The notes beneath the pieces are model-generated. The model was not told the origin of the DNA and searched no databases. It saw nothing but the letters and a program-made list of their open reading frames with translations. This document shows, piece by piece, positions 10,662 to 19,834 of a stretch of 64,000 bases of DNA. The DNA comes from Brasilonema sp. UFV-L1 (lineage in GTDB: Bacteria > Cyanobacteriota > Cyanobacteriia > Cyanobacteriales > Nostocaceae): positions 32,370 to 96,369 of the forward strand of contig NZ_QMEA01000009.1 of assembly GCF_012912105.1 (NCBI RefSeq), given 5' to 3'. Within the stretch, counting starts at the first letter, position 1; each line of letters begins with the position of its first letter. Both the position numbers and the translations under genes were made by a program.

Positions 10662-10968
10662 CAGGAACTTAATAAAACTGACAGGTTAATTTGCTGAAGA
10701 TTTTTATAAGAATTTGCTTTTTTTACGAGATTTTGAGTAAAAATTCTGTGCAAAGACTGGATAAATATATCATGAATTTTGAGCTTTTAAAGCCCAATTA
10801 ATCAAGTAACAATTGAACATCTGATAAAAAATCAGCTGTTTTCAGACTGATTTAATAGACTGCTTGTCTTGTCAGTTTTACAACAAGGTTAAATTCCACA
10901 TTTTTACCGACAAAGAACAATCTCTAAATTTCACTTTTTTATTAACTAAAAAACACTCTCAGGAGAAA
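10662..10968. other. leader region of the RNase J gene
   Basis: An AT-rich spacer of about 300 bp with no ORF of note. The reading frame of the next gene runs upstream into it, but those codons look non-coding. It is probably the long 5' leader of rnj. Confidence 0.45.
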
Positions 10969-12741
10969 ATGGCTAAAAACGAAACTTTAGCCGCCCTAAA
11001 AATTATTCCGTTGGGCGGTTTGCATGAAATTGGCAAAAATACGTGTGTTTTTGAGTATGATGACGAAATTATCCTCTTAGATGCAGGATTGGCTTTTCCC
11101 ACAGACGGGATGCATGGAGTCAATATTGTTCTCCCAGACATGACCTATGTACGGGAAAATCGTCATAAAATTAAAGGAATGATTGTGACTCATGGTCATG
11201 AAGACCATATTGGTGGGATCGCTTTTCATCTTAAGCAATTTGAAATTCCTGTGCTCTATGGTCCTAGACTAGCACTGGCAATGCTAGAAGGAAAATTGGA
11301 AGAAGCAGGAGTACGCGATCGCACCGAATTGAGAAGCGTCCTTCCCCGTGATGTCGTCAGAATTGGCAAACATTTCTTTGTAGAATATATTCGCAATACC
11401 CACTCCATCGCTGATAGCTTTACCGTAGCAATTCATACACCTGTTGGTGTGCTCATCCATACAGGAGATTTTAAAATTGACCATACGCCCGTAGATGGTG
11501 AGCGTTTTGACTTGCAAAGGCTCGCTGAACACGGTGAAAAAGGCGTACTGTGCTTGATGAGCGACTCAACAAACTCAGAAGTACCAGGGTTTACACCTTC
11601 AGAACGTTCGGTATATCCAAATTTAGACAAGATATTCAGTCAAGCGACTGGACGACTGTTTGTGACAACTTTTGCTTCTAGCGTACATCGCATTAACATG
11701 GTTTTGCAACTAGCGCAAAAGTACAAGCGCGTCGTGACCGTAGTCGGTCGTTCCATGCTGAATTTGATTGCCCATGCCCGTAATTTAGGATACATCAACT
11801 GTGATGATAATCTCCTTCAGCCGTTGCATGCTGTCCGCAATCAACCAGATGAAAATGTGTTGATTTTGACGACTGGTTCTCAAGGTGAGCCAATGTCAGC
11901 GATGACGCGGATTGCCAATCAAGAACATCCTCATATTAGAATTCGACAAGGAGATACAGTCGTATTTTCAGCTAACCCGATTCCTGGAAATACAATTGCT
12001 GTGGTCACTGTCATCGATAAGTTGATGATGCAGGGAGCAAACGTCGTTTATGGTCGGGATAAAGGAATTCACGTCTCTGGTCATGGATGTCAGGAAGACC
12101 AAAAGCTGATGATTGCTTTGACTAGACCCAAGTTCTTTCTCCCTGTCCACGGAGAACATCGAATGTTGGTCAAGCATTCTCAAACCGCTCAGAGTATGGG
12201 TATTCCTGCAGAAAATATGGTTATTATTCAAAATGGGAATATCGTCGAACTGACTGAGGAATCCATCCGTATTGCTGGTAAAGTACCATCCGGTCTGGAA
12301 CTGGTAGATACTTCTGGTAGTGGCATGGTTAGTGCAAAAGTCTTGCAAGAACGACAACGCATGGCAGAAGAAGGTATTGTGACAATTGCAATGGCGGTAG
12401 ATTGGCATGGCAAGCTGATGGCAAAGCCAGAAATTCACCTGCGAGGCGTTGTGACGAGCATCGAGCGCTCTTTGCTGCAAAAATGGGTACAACAGAGAAT
12501 TGAAGAAATTCTTAGTGTTCGGTGGTCAGAATTTACCCGACCTTTTGATGGTGAAAATCAAGAGGTAGACTGGGGTGGATTGCAAGGACATTTAGAGCGG
12601 GAATTAGCACGCTCTTTGCGAAAGGAATTACATTGTCAACCATCTGTAACTTTATTGATGCAAATTCCTGACGAACCACCAGTAAAAGTTTCTGATGGCA
12701 GAAGGCGGCGTACTCGTACTGCGGCTCAAGTTGCATCGTAG
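10969..12741 (+). CDS. rnj: ribonuclease J
   Basis: Metallo-beta-lactamase/beta-CASP ribonuclease with endo- and 5' exonuclease activity in RNA decay. The zinc-binding motif THGHEDHIGG is near residue 65 and the second-site His lies in the GTGDFK-like HTGDFKID. Beta-CASP and C-terminal domains follow, with a short basic tail (GRRRRTRT). The ATG at 10969 is chosen because AGGAG at 10961-10965 precedes it and the IIPLGGLHEIGKN motif falls at the usual place. An upstream in-frame TTG at 10864 would add 35 unconserved residues. The asd-dapA-rnj order recurs in cyanobacteria. Confidence 0.95.
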   Translation: MAKNETLAALKIIPLGGLHEIGKNTCVFEYDDEIILLDAGLAFPTDGMHGVNIVLPDMTYVRENRHKIKGMIVTHGHEDHIGGIAFHLKQFEIPVLYGPRLALAMLEGKLEEAGVRDRTELRSVLPRDVVRIGKHFFVEYIRNTHSIADSFTVAIHTPVGVLIHTGDFKIDHTPVDGERFDLQRLAEHGEKGVLCLMSDSTNSEVPGFTPSERSVYPNLDKIFSQATGRLFVTTFASSVHRINMVLQLAQKYKRVVTVVGRSMLNLIAHARNLGYINCDDNLLQPLHAVRNQPDENVLILTTGSQGEPMSAMTRIANQEHPHIRIRQGDTVVFSANPIPGNTIAVVTVIDKLMMQGANVVYGRDKGIHVSGHGCQEDQKLMIALTRPKFFLPVHGEHRMLVKHSQTAQSMGIPAENMVIIQNGNIVELTEESIRIAGKVPSGLELVDTSGSGMVSAKVLQERQRMAEEGIVTIAMAVDWHGKLMAKPEIHLRGVVTSIERSLLQKWVQQRIEEILSVRWSEFTRPFDGENQEVDWGGLQGHLERELARSLRKELHCQPSVTLLMQIPDEPPVKVSDGRRRRTRTAAQVAS

Positions 12742-12757
12742 GCGGATAGATGATAAA

Positions 12758-12808
12758 CTCACACCAAGGTGCAAGGAAGCTAAGAAAAAATTTGCACCTT
12801 GGCGTGAG
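12758..12808 (+). terminator. hairpin after rnj
   Basis: A 17-bp stem with one mismatch (12758-12774 and 12792-12808) follows the rnj stop by 16 bp. There is no long T-run, so it may terminate transcription or stabilise the 3' end. Confidence 0.6.
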
Positions 12809-12907
12809 ATTTGAAACGATTTTCTCCCGCTTCTACAAGCGTAAAGTGTTCACAAAGCTAGGTGCTGCCAATTCAGGGTAGTGCATAGCCAGGTCTTTTG
12901 CTCGTTA

Positions 12908-13333
12908 CTAACTAATACCAAGAGCAGGTGTGTGAAGCTCGAACTTCTTAGCATCAGTTGCCCACACGTAGTAGTCACTGTCTCCCTCGCGTTTATACAA
13001 GATTCTATGCCCCTCATCAGCGTCTCCTGGTTCTACAGAAAGGAGAACACTCACCTGAGATTGCGCTGATCCGGTTTCATTTTTCTCGACTGAGATCGTA
13101 GCGTGGTAAAACTCGCGACTGCCAATAGGGATAATACCATTAAACGTCAGCCTTTCACTGTGAAAGTCCACATCCTCTATACCATGCTGCCAAATAAAAT
13201 TTGCTGTACCGTTCTTGGTAGTGACGATGAAAGTCCCCACACTCGGAGCGAGAAATCCCACATCCTCGAAATCAGCAGGAATAGTAGGCTTGGCACTCGA
13301 TAGATCTTCACTGAAAGTTTTGGGAAACGTCAT
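12908..13333 (-). CDS. hypothetical protein, 141 residues
   Basis: Complete small ORF with a good ribosome-binding site (AAAGGAA about 8 bases before the ATG). The predicted protein is soluble, acidic and rich in beta-forming residues (Val, Thr, Phe), with no signal peptide or membrane segment. I do not recognise the family. It is convergent with rnj and separated from it by the rnj hairpin. Upstream lies a spacer with an AAA+ ATPase remnant. An isolated single-gene unit is likely. Confidence 0.7.
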   Translation of the reverse strand: MTFPKTFSEDLSSAKPTIPADFEDVGFLAPSVGTFIVTTKNGTANFIWQHGIEDVDFHSERLTFNGIIPIGSREFYHATISVEKNETGSAQSQVSVLLSVEPGDADEGHRILYKREGDSDYYVWATDAKKFELHTPALGIS

Positions 13334-13416
13334 ATGTAAATTCCTTTGTGTACTTGAGTCAAGTTGAACACAAGGCGTTTTGATGCCTTGTAACTTTTAA
13401 TAGATTTCAATGAAAT

Positions 13417-13554
13417 CAACTTACGCAGTTATCGTTATATGCTGCGGGTGATGGAGGAGTGATTCGGATAGCGCACTTGATGAAAGCGGCGTCACGGGAG
13501 TATGAAAAATTGGGGCGGACGTGGCAGATGAGGGTGCCTCCTAGTGGAACATAA
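13417..13554 (+). pseudogene. C-terminal remnant of an AAA+ ATPase
   Basis: A 45-codon open stretch without a start codon ends in TAA at 13552. Its core, GGVIRIAHLMKAASREYEKL, resembles the C-terminal lid helix of AAA+ ATPases of the CDC48/FtsH-like type found with contractile injection systems and elsewhere in cyanobacteria (compare the common pattern I..EHL..AARREYQKLG). The upstream frame is closed by a TGA right before it and no ATPase core precedes it, so only the tail survives. The opposite strand also has a small ORF here, which I regard as a shadow. Confidence 0.45.
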
Positions 13555-13621
13555 CCTTGGCTATAATTCAGATGCATACCTGAAGTAGTGCTAACAACAG
13601 GGCAAGGGACGTGCGATCGCC

Positions 13622-14200
13622 ATGACGACAGCGACAAAAAAACTAACCCTAGAAGAATACCTCGCTTATGACGATGGGACAGACACGAAATATGAGTTAG
13701 TGGATGGAGAATTAGTGGAAATGCCGCCAGAAACTAATAGAAATAACCGGATTGCTCTCTATCTGCTATCTGAATTTCTCAAGCTCGTCCCTTTACACCT
13801 CATCTGTCACAAAGATACCGAGATTGTAGTAACGGGCAGTCGCACTCGCGTGCGCCTACCAGATTTGATGATATTAACTGAGGAGTTATTCGCGGCGATT
13901 GGTGGCAGACGTGCTACAATTACTCAGGATATGCCATCTCCTGTACTGGTAGTTGAAGTTGTTTCACCAGGCAAAGTTAACGAAGATCGGGACTACCGCT
14001 ACAAGCGATCAGAGTACGCCGCACGGGGAATTCCTGAATACTGGATTGTTGATTCGCTTAAGGCAAGAGTTACAGTGTTGACGCTGGTAGATGGATTATA
14101 CGAAGAAGCGGTGTTTCAAGAAAGCAATGATATTGTCTCAGCTACTTTTCCTAATTTGAAACTGACTGTAGTGCAAGTTTTGGCAGCAGGCGAAGGGTGA
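13622..14200 (+). CDS. Uma2 family (DUF820) putative endonuclease
   Basis: 192-residue protein of the Uma2/DUF820 family, a PD-(D/E)XK nuclease-like fold greatly expanded in cyanobacteria. Visible landmarks are [12 protein letters not shown] at the N-terminus, [12 protein letters not shown], the RVRLPDLMI acidic motif, LVVEVVSPG and [18 protein letters not shown]. The putative metal-binding acidic residues are present, so it looks intact. The start overlaps a HIP1 site (gcgatcgccatg). These genes usually stand alone; the biological role of the family is unresolved. Confidence 0.9.
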   Translation: MTTATKKLTLEEYLAYDDGTDTKYELVDGELVEMPPETNRNNRIALYLLSEFLKLVPLHLICHKDTEIVVTGSRTRVRLPDLMILTEELFAAIGGRRATITQDMPSPVLVVEVVSPGKVNEDRDYRYKRSEYAARGIPEYWIVDSLKARVTVLTLVDGLYEEAVFQESNDIVSATFPNLKLTVVQVLAAGEG

Positions 14201-14414
14201 ATTGATTGACAAACCTTGCTTAAAACTTTTCGCTACCATAGTTAAAAACTCCCCTATTGCAATATTTATTAACTAAAATTTATCTTCAAAGACATTTATA
14301 AATTTTACTTAAATAAATGTTTTCTAAGGTACTTTATTTTTTTATTGTTGATCAAACAGTGCGCCAAACTTATTTACTTTGGTTAGTCAGATTTCCGCCT
14401 TTTTGAAGAAGTCG

Positions 14415-14447
14415 GGAATCTTGCAAAATCGTGGTGAGAAATTCGGG
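14415..14447. repeat. 33-bp dispersed repeat, copy 2
   Basis: This copy differs from 2554-2586 at one base. It ends 12 bp from the 3' end of the permease gene. The spacer 14201-14414 is AT-rich with no gene. Confidence 0.7.
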
Positions 14448-14458
14448 CTAAAGATATT

Positions 14459-15658
14459 CTAATGAATCAACAGGTACACTAGAAGCAAAGTCACAAGTGT
14501 CAGCGGTACCCCAAAGCGCAGATGTTCCCAAAAAGTCAATTTGTAGCCTAACTTAGCAGCAGCTTCCGCGACGATTAAGTTGGCGACTGAACCAAACAAA
14601 GTTAAATTTCCAGCTAAAGTTGAGCTCGCTGCAAGTAATAGCCAAGATTGGGGATCATCTTTAGGAATTAAGGGTTGTAGTAGGAGTACAGCAGGAACGT
14701 TAGAAATTAGGTTAGATAATATAGCTGTTACGCTCAAAAGACCAACGGAAGAGTTGACTGCATAAGTGAATGGCTCTAACAAGTTCAACTTTTGTGTGAC
14801 TTTTGTTAATATGAAAAGTCCGGAAAACATCACCAGCAAATTCCAGTCTACCTCTTTGAGAATCCGCTGTGGTTTAATCCTTCGAGTCATGAGCAAAAGG
14901 CTAGCAGCCACCAAAGCAGACACTGCAAGGGGTAAACCCACAGCAAAAGCGATAAGCAACCCAGTGGTGATGATAATGGTTTTTTGATAAAGAGGTTTGA
15001 AGATGCGCCCCTTTCCAAGGAGTAATTGTTCGCTGGGTTGAGTTGAGCGCACTTCAGGGTAAAGTAGCCATAGTAATCCTACCTGAATTGCCAAGCCTAT
15101 CAGGGCGACAGGAGCTAACGTTCGCAGAAAATCTATGTAGCTAATACCAGAGAAAGAGGCAATGAGAATGTTTTGGGGATTACCGCTCAAAGTGGCTACA
15201 GAACCAATGTTAGTTGCTCCAGCGAGTGCAAGTAAATAGGGGAGCGGATTCAAATTGAGCGCTTGTGTCAGACTCAAGGTTAATGGTGTGAAAATTAGCG
15301 CTATGGTGTCATTGAGAAAAAAAGCGGAGAGGACACCACTGGCAAAAGTCAAGGCGATTAACAAGCCAAAGGGACTGCGGGTGACACTCAACAGCACTGC
15401 TAGTGCCCGCTGAAAAAAACCAGCAAAGGATAAATTAGCATTGACAACCATCATGCTTAACAAAAACACGATGGTAGTGGCATCAATGGCATCCCATGCT
15501 TCTTGCAAACTCAAAACACCTAAAGCAATCAGAAATGCAGAACCTACCAGAGCAATTGTGGCACGATTCATGCGTAGACCTGGAAGATAGCCCAGTGCTA
15601 ATCCTAGGTAAGTTAGCCCCAATACGCCATAAATTGCAAGTTGTCGCAGAAGAATCAC
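14459..15658 (-). CDS. anion permease, ArsB/NhaD/SLC13-like (IT superfamily)
   Basis: 399-residue integral membrane protein with about 10-11 hydrophobic segments in two halves. The signature SGNPQNILIASFSG between the halves matches the ion-transporter family that includes ArsB, NhaD and SLC13 carriers. A second re-entrant-like region, LAGNLTLFGSVANLIV, is near the C-terminus. The substrate is undetermined; arsenite, sulfate, dicarboxylate or sodium/proton exchange are all possible. No ars or transport regulator is adjacent. It appears to be monocistronic. Confidence 0.85.
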   Translation of the reverse strand: MILLRQLAIYGVLGLTYLGLALGYLPGLRMNRATIALVGSAFLIALGVLSLQEAWDAIDATTIVFLLSMMVVNANLSFAGFFQRALAVLLSVTRSPFGLLIALTFASGVLSAFFLNDTIALIFTPLTLSLTQALNLNPLPYLLALAGATNIGSVATLSGNPQNILIASFSGISYIDFLRTLAPVALIGLAIQVGLLWLLYPEVRSTQPSEQLLLGKGRIFKPLYQKTIIITTGLLIAFAVGLPLAVSALVAASLLLMTRRIKPQRILKEVDWNLLVMFSGLFILTKVTQKLNLLEPFTYAVNSSVGLLSVTAILSNLISNVPAVLLLQPLIPKDDPQSWLLLAASSTLAGNLTLFGSVANLIVAEAAAKLGYKLTFWEHLRFGVPLTLVTLLLVYLLIH

Positions 15659-16304
15659 AAATTTATTTAGCTATTGTCAGCAACGATATAGCTATCAGCA
15701 AAATTACTCATATCCCAATGTAAGATTACCATTTTTAAACTGCGAGTGAGAATGTGGGGAAAATCATAGAAAAATAGGTTTGAAAAAATCGTAATTCTTG
15801 ATTTTCGATAAATTTTCTTGCTTTTCTTCTTTCTATCTCCTACTTAGCCTCTTTTATATATAAGTATTTTTTTTGGGAAGGTTGTAATATTTAAAAGTTG
15901 CTATCAGCGTGAAATTTACGCAGCGTTGCTATTGACGAATAACTACCTGAATGCAAAACAACAGTATTTATACTTAAGCATAGATGCTGATGTCAAAATG
16001 TAGTTAGAAAATTTTAGTAAACGTGACATTTTTTTCTATCTAACAGTAGATGTCTTTACTAAAAGTTTAATTAAGTCAAGCGAAAAACAAGATTTTTCTA
16101 TCGCACCCTTGACAAAAAGAAAATCGCGCTTAACTTGACGTAATATAGAACAGGCTCTGATGTCAGTAGCTACTAAATCATCAGATCAAACAAATCATCA
16201 GATTGTATCTTAGTCAGGACAAGATTCTTCCGGGACAAGTCGTGGCAACGTTGTAGATGTTCATCGGGTAGTTCAGAAGCCTCAATCGAACAGAGGAGTG
16301 AACC
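15659..16304. other. intergenic region upstream of the Mo-nitrogenase-domain gene
   Basis: About 640 bp of AT-rich sequence between divergent genes. A TTGACA at 16109-16114 and TAATAT at 16141-16146 are both present, but their 26-base spacing is too long for a standard promoter. No ORF or RNA gene was recognised. AGAGGAG at 16293-16299 is the ribosome-binding site of the following gene. Confidence 0.4.
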
Positions 16305-16679
16305 ATGAAGGTATACCATAATACCACAAAAAGAATTTTTCTGGCAAGCTGGGTGTCGATAAATCAAACACAGGAAAATGCTCCAGCATCTCAAATGCAT
16401 CGTCCTTCCGCCAAGCCTCACTTTGATATTTTTCAATCCATACGGCGATGGTTAGACAATGTTCCAATTCGCGATCGCCAACTCGCCCATCGTTTGTGTA
16501 AGCTTATTCCTTCCCAGTGTCCGTTTGAGCGCGATGTGAAATTACTTGGGAAAACCCTGTTTCATATTCCGCCAATGTGCAAACTCAATCCTGTCTATGA
16601 AGAATTAGTTAGCTTACGTTTTCGAGCACTATGCTATCTAGCTGATGAATGCGGCGAAGACGTTACACAGTACTGCTAA
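16305..16679 (+). CDS. Mo-dependent nitrogenase C-terminal domain protein
   Basis: 124-residue protein of the Mo-nitro_C family, common in nitrogen-fixing cyanobacteria as a stand-alone protein. The recognisable core is VRD-like IRDRQLAHRLCKLIPSQCPF, then FHIPPMCKLNPVYEELV and RFRALCYLADECGEDV. Several conserved cysteines are present. The function is unknown; despite the name, it is not a nitrogenase subunit. The start is ATG 16305 with a strong AGAGGAG upstream. No nif genes are in the window. Confidence 0.9.
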   Translation: MKVYHNTTKRIFLASWVSINQTQENAPASQMHRPSAKPHFDIFQSIRRWLDNVPIRDRQLAHRLCKLIPSQCPFERDVKLLGKTLFHIPPMCKLNPVYEELVSLRFRALCYLADECGEDVTQYC

Positions 16680-16732
16680 TAAGCCAGTACCGTTGTTGTT
16701 GAGAATTATTTTGTCAGTGACCAGTTATCAGT

Positions 16733-16791
16733 TACCAAGGAAGCGCAGTATCAGTTATCACTGGTCACTGGTCACTGGTCACTGGTCACTG
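16733..16791. repeat. short tandem repeats (tggtcac) with a fragment of the 210-bp repeat
   Basis: Five tandem tggtcac heptamers at about 16759-16791 follow a short match (aaggaagcgcagtatcagtt) to the edge of the longer repeat found at 32631-32878 and 47066-47274. Only the edge of that repeat is present here. Confidence 0.7.
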
Positions 16792-16828
16792 TATACTGTT
16801 TTAATAATTGCTCATGATCAAAAACTAG

Positions 16829-18547
16829 TCATGACTGACTGTTTTTTCGCCATTGTGCAATTGCATTTTGCGCTTCTTTGTATGCGGCTGTTCCCTCTGG
16901 AACGAGAGCTGCGGTTTCAATTGCAGCTTTAAATTCTTTTCGGGTAGCTCGTTTTTTGGCAAGATGCAAAATATTTTCGCTCCATGAGTTGATAGATTTT
17001 TGAGCAATATCAAAACCTGGTTCATCTCGTGGGACTTTTTGAGCAACTTCTATCGCGCGATTGTAAGTAGAAGCCTGTCCATCCCGAATTAAGCCAACAG
17101 CAGCATCGATAAGGGTTGTATTGCTCACATACTGCTTTGCTTCTAGCCGCCATTGCTGAATAGATGTTTGTGCTTCTGAGTATAAAAGTTGCTCTTTAGG
17201 GACTAACTGTGCAGCGGAAATAGCATTAGCATATTGTCTTTGCTGAGCACGATTTTGGGCTAAATCTAAAATCATGCGGCTCCAAATCTTGATGTTTTCC
17301 TGAGCTTGTGTGTAGTTGGAATCACCAGGCTGAATTTTACTAGCCGTATCAATTGCTTGTCTCAAATCACTCGCTTGATTTTGACTCAGTGACATTTTCC
17401 GCAATTCCAACAGTGCTTGATTTCGTTGTTTAGATTCGTCGGGGCTAGGAGTGACTTGGGGAGTAGAAGTAACTTGAGGGATGATTAATTGGGTTTTTGG
17501 TTGAGTGAGTACGGTTGGTGATGGTGTGAAGTCAGGTTGTGGTGATACCTGATCAATCTTTTTGTTGTTAGTAGTCCTCAAAGATGGTGGTAATATCTCC
17601 GCTAACCTAAATCTTGCGCGATCGCGGAACAAAATAACCACAATTAAGCATAGAAGAAGCATCGTAGCTATGCTCCACACCAGAAGCTGCAGCAAAAATT
17701 GGTTGTTTGACGATCTTTTCTGGGTATGAGGAGATGAGGGAGTTGGGGGAGTTGGGGGAGTCGGGGAAGAAATGACTTGCTGGGCTTGACTTTCTACTTT
17801 TGCTTCAGTTTTATCCTCCAATTGAGGCGAGGTTACCTGCGGCTTGGGTACAAGAACAATGACAGGGTTTTGTGTGGGACGCCAGTAGTGTTGACAAAGT
17901 TCCGGCGTGCGAACACTCAAATATTTTTCTAGATTCGTCAAATTGCGGCCATGATTGTAACGCAGAGCTTCCAATAACGCAGCTGTAAAGAACCCGTGAC
18001 CTAATTCCCGACTTTCGTGAGAATATTGCTCTGGTTGGCAAGAAAGAATAGTAGTAATTTGTAGTTCTTTAGCTAGTTCTATTGTTTCTTTCCCAATGTA
18101 AGCATCTGCGTAGGTTCCGAAGGCGCGGTTGATATCAAGCAATAGCAATGCATCGAGGTTAGCCACTTGCAGGCTTTGCATTAAGGTTCGTACTTCTATA
18201 CCCGTTTGTTCAACGTTATTGGGATCGCCTTCCACTGGGATTAAATAATCTTGTCCCTTGTAGTTGACGCCATAACCGCTAAAGAAAAACCACAATCGGT
18301 CTTGCGGACGCCAGAAAGCAGCAGCAAAATCTTCAAGCAACAGTAAAATGTTCTCTTTAGTGGGATAGGTAGATCTATCTCCAAATGGTGGCGAAGTCTC
18401 TGTGATTAGCAGACACTGTTGCGACAAAAAACCACCATTTGTCACCAAAAAATTTTTGACCGCCTCAGCATCTGCTTGAGCGCAGTCTAAAGGTTGAAAG
18501 AACTGATATTGATTAATACCAATTGCGATTGCCCAGTTATTTGCCAT
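16829..18547 (-). CDS. caspase-fold protein with both catalytic positions replaced
   Basis: 572-residue protein. Residues 1-230 match the p20 domain of cyanobacterial orthocaspases (WAIAIGINQYQF, PTKENI, DRLWFFFSGYGVNYKGQDYL). The catalytic His position is Tyr92 (SGYG for SGHG) and the Cys position is Asn140 (LLLLDIN for LDxC). It is therefore unlikely to be a protease and may act as a binding or scaffold domain. A Pro/Ser-rich linker, one membrane segment (LLVWSIATMLLLCLIVVILF) and a helical region of about 230 residues with repeats around AQNRAQQRQYANAI follow. Non-catalytic orthocaspases of this kind are known in cyanobacteria. Confidence 0.85.
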   Translation of the reverse strand: MANNWAIAIGINQYQFFQPLDCAQADAEAVKNFLVTNGGFLSQQCLLITETSPPFGDRSTYPTKENILLLLEDFAAAFWRPQDRLWFFFSGYGVNYKGQDYLIPVEGDPNNVEQTGIEVRTLMQSLQVANLDALLLLDINRAFGTYADAYIGKETIELAKELQITTILSCQPEQYSHESRELGHGFFTAALLEALRYNHGRNLTNLEKYLSVRTPELCQHYWRPTQNPVIVLVPKPQVTSPQLEDKTEAKVESQAQQVISSPTPPTPPTPSSPHTQKRSSNNQFLLQLLVWSIATMLLLCLIVVILFRDRARFRLAEILPPSLRTTNNKKIDQVSPQPDFTPSPTVLTQPKTQLIIPQVTSTPQVTPSPDESKQRNQALLELRKMSLSQNQASDLRQAIDTASKIQPGDSNYTQAQENIKIWSRMILDLAQNRAQQRQYANAISAAQLVPKEQLLYSEAQTSIQQWRLEAKQYVSNTTLIDAAVGLIRDGQASTYNRAIEVAQKVPRDEPGFDIAQKSINSWSENILHLAKKRATRKEFKAAIETAALVPEGTAAYKEAQNAIAQWRKNSQS

Positions 18548-18868
18548 CGCGATTTTTTTGACTCGTTGTTTACTGACCCACGAGAGTGGTTGGCTTTACA
18601 AAAAACAAGGCTAACCTATGTCTACTAACCTATGTCTAATAGTCTAGGTGATTCTCGTTCAACTTTTATAGCACCTGCCGTCCCTTTGTTGTCTGTCTAA
18701 TGGTAAGGAAGTTGAGGAATTGCAGTTTTTAGTTAATCCAAACAGCAGGACTCGACTTATGCATCACCAACGCAAACCATAAGATAGCGATTTGTACCTA
18801 AGCACTCACCGCATTTGTTTCTATGCCTTAGAATGGAAAGGCTGTCTACATCTAGAGTACCCGTTACT
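18548..18868. other. intergenic region upstream of rpmF
   Basis: 320 bp between the divergent caspase-fold gene and rpmF. There is a direct repeat of aacctatgtct near 18612-18640. Nothing else was recognised. Confidence 0.4.
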
Positions 18869-19045
18869 ATGGCTGTTCCTAAGAAGAAAACATCCAAGTC
18901 CAAACGAGATAAACGTCGAGCAACATGGAGGCACAAAGCCGCAGTTGAAGCTCAGAAAGCTCTTTCTCTTGGCAAGTCTATTTTGACTGGACGTTCTACT
19001 TTTGTCTATCCAAGTGCTGAACAAGAGGAAGAAGAGGAATCATAA
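18869..19045 (+). CDS. rpmF: 50S ribosomal protein L32
   Basis: 58-residue L32 of the large ribosomal subunit. The N-terminus [20 protein letters not shown] is diagnostic and fixes the start at ATG 18869; an in-frame upstream ATG at 18815 would add 18 unconserved residues. Like other cyanobacterial and plastid L32 proteins, it lacks the zinc-binding cysteines. The C-terminus is acidic (EQEEEEES). Confidence 0.96.
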   Translation: MAVPKKKTSKSKRDKRRATWRHKAAVEAQKALSLGKSILTGRSTFVYPSAEQEEEEES

Positions 19046-19208
19046 GACGGCTATTCGGTAATTAGTAGCTGGTTGTTGACCTGATGTTAGTTGTTAGTGA
19101 TTTTTCTACTAACTACTAACTGTTTACCATCACCCATAACTTATGACTGATTACTCTATCACCATATAAAAATTAGAGTGTCTTCAGAAAACTTATTTTT
19201 TTGCAATT

Positions 19209-19802
19209 ATGGTGAGAAAATTCTTTCAGAAGCCTGCACAAGAACAAAGCGATCGCGTTCCTCCTGGTCAGTACTTAACTAAGGGATTCCCTGTATTAAC
19301 TTATGGTGCGACTCCTCAAGTCAGCACAGACGAATGGGAATTTCGGGTATGGGGTTTGGCAAAACCTACAACCTTTACCTGGTCAGACTTTATGGCGCTT
19401 CCGCAGCACGAATTTACAGCGGATTTCCACTGTGTCACGCGCTGGTCGAAACTTGATGTCAAGTGGACTGGTATCAAGGTTACAGATTTTATGAAACTCA
19501 TTGAGGTAGGCGCCAAAGCAAACCATGTTATGGAACACTGCTACGGTGGTTATACTACCAATATTTCAATGAAAGACTTTGTGCGAGAAGAAAACTTCTT
19601 TGCTTTTAAAGTCTTTGGAGAACTGTTACCAGCAGAACATGGGGGACCACTGCGGCTTGTCGTTCCTCACCTCTACGCTTGGAAAAGTGCCAAGTGGATT
19701 AATGGTTTAGAGTTCCTAGAACGCGAAGAGTTAGGTTTTTGGGAACGCAACGGCTATCACCGTCGTGGTGAACCCTGGGCTGAAGAACGTTACAGCAATT
19801 AA
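19209..19802 (+). CDS. sulfite oxidase-like molybdopterin oxidoreductase
   Basis: 197-residue protein made almost entirely of the sulfite oxidase Moco-binding domain. The molybdenum-ligating cysteine is Cys75 in DFHCVTRWS. Further family motifs are WTGIKV, HCYGGYTTNI, GGPLRLVVPHLYAWKSAKW and ELGFWERNGYH. Length and motifs fit the soluble YuiH/MsrP-like subfamily of bacteria. There is no twin-arginine signal, so it should be cytosolic. The physiological substrate is not established. No partner heme subunit is adjacent. Confidence 0.9.
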   Translation: MVRKFFQKPAQEQSDRVPPGQYLTKGFPVLTYGATPQVSTDEWEFRVWGLAKPTTFTWSDFMALPQHEFTADFHCVTRWSKLDVKWTGIKVTDFMKLIEVGAKANHVMEHCYGGYTTNISMKDFVREENFFAFKVFGELLPAEHGGPLRLVVPHLYAWKSAKWINGLEFLEREELGFWERNGYHRRGEPWAEERYSN

Positions 19803-19834
19803 AAGGTTAGTAGGGCGAGTCATGCCCTACTGGC

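Noticed and set aside
10864..10968. An N-terminal extension of RNase J from TTG 10864
   Set aside because: There is no ribosome-binding site and the residues do not look conserved; ATG 10969 has AGGAG.
11968..12492. A 174-codon minus-strand ORF inside rnj
   Set aside because: It is fully contained in a well-supported conserved gene and has no recognisable motif.
13416..13637. A 73-codon minus-strand ORF
   Set aside because: It overlaps the AAA+ remnant on the other strand; the plus-strand frame explains the composition better.
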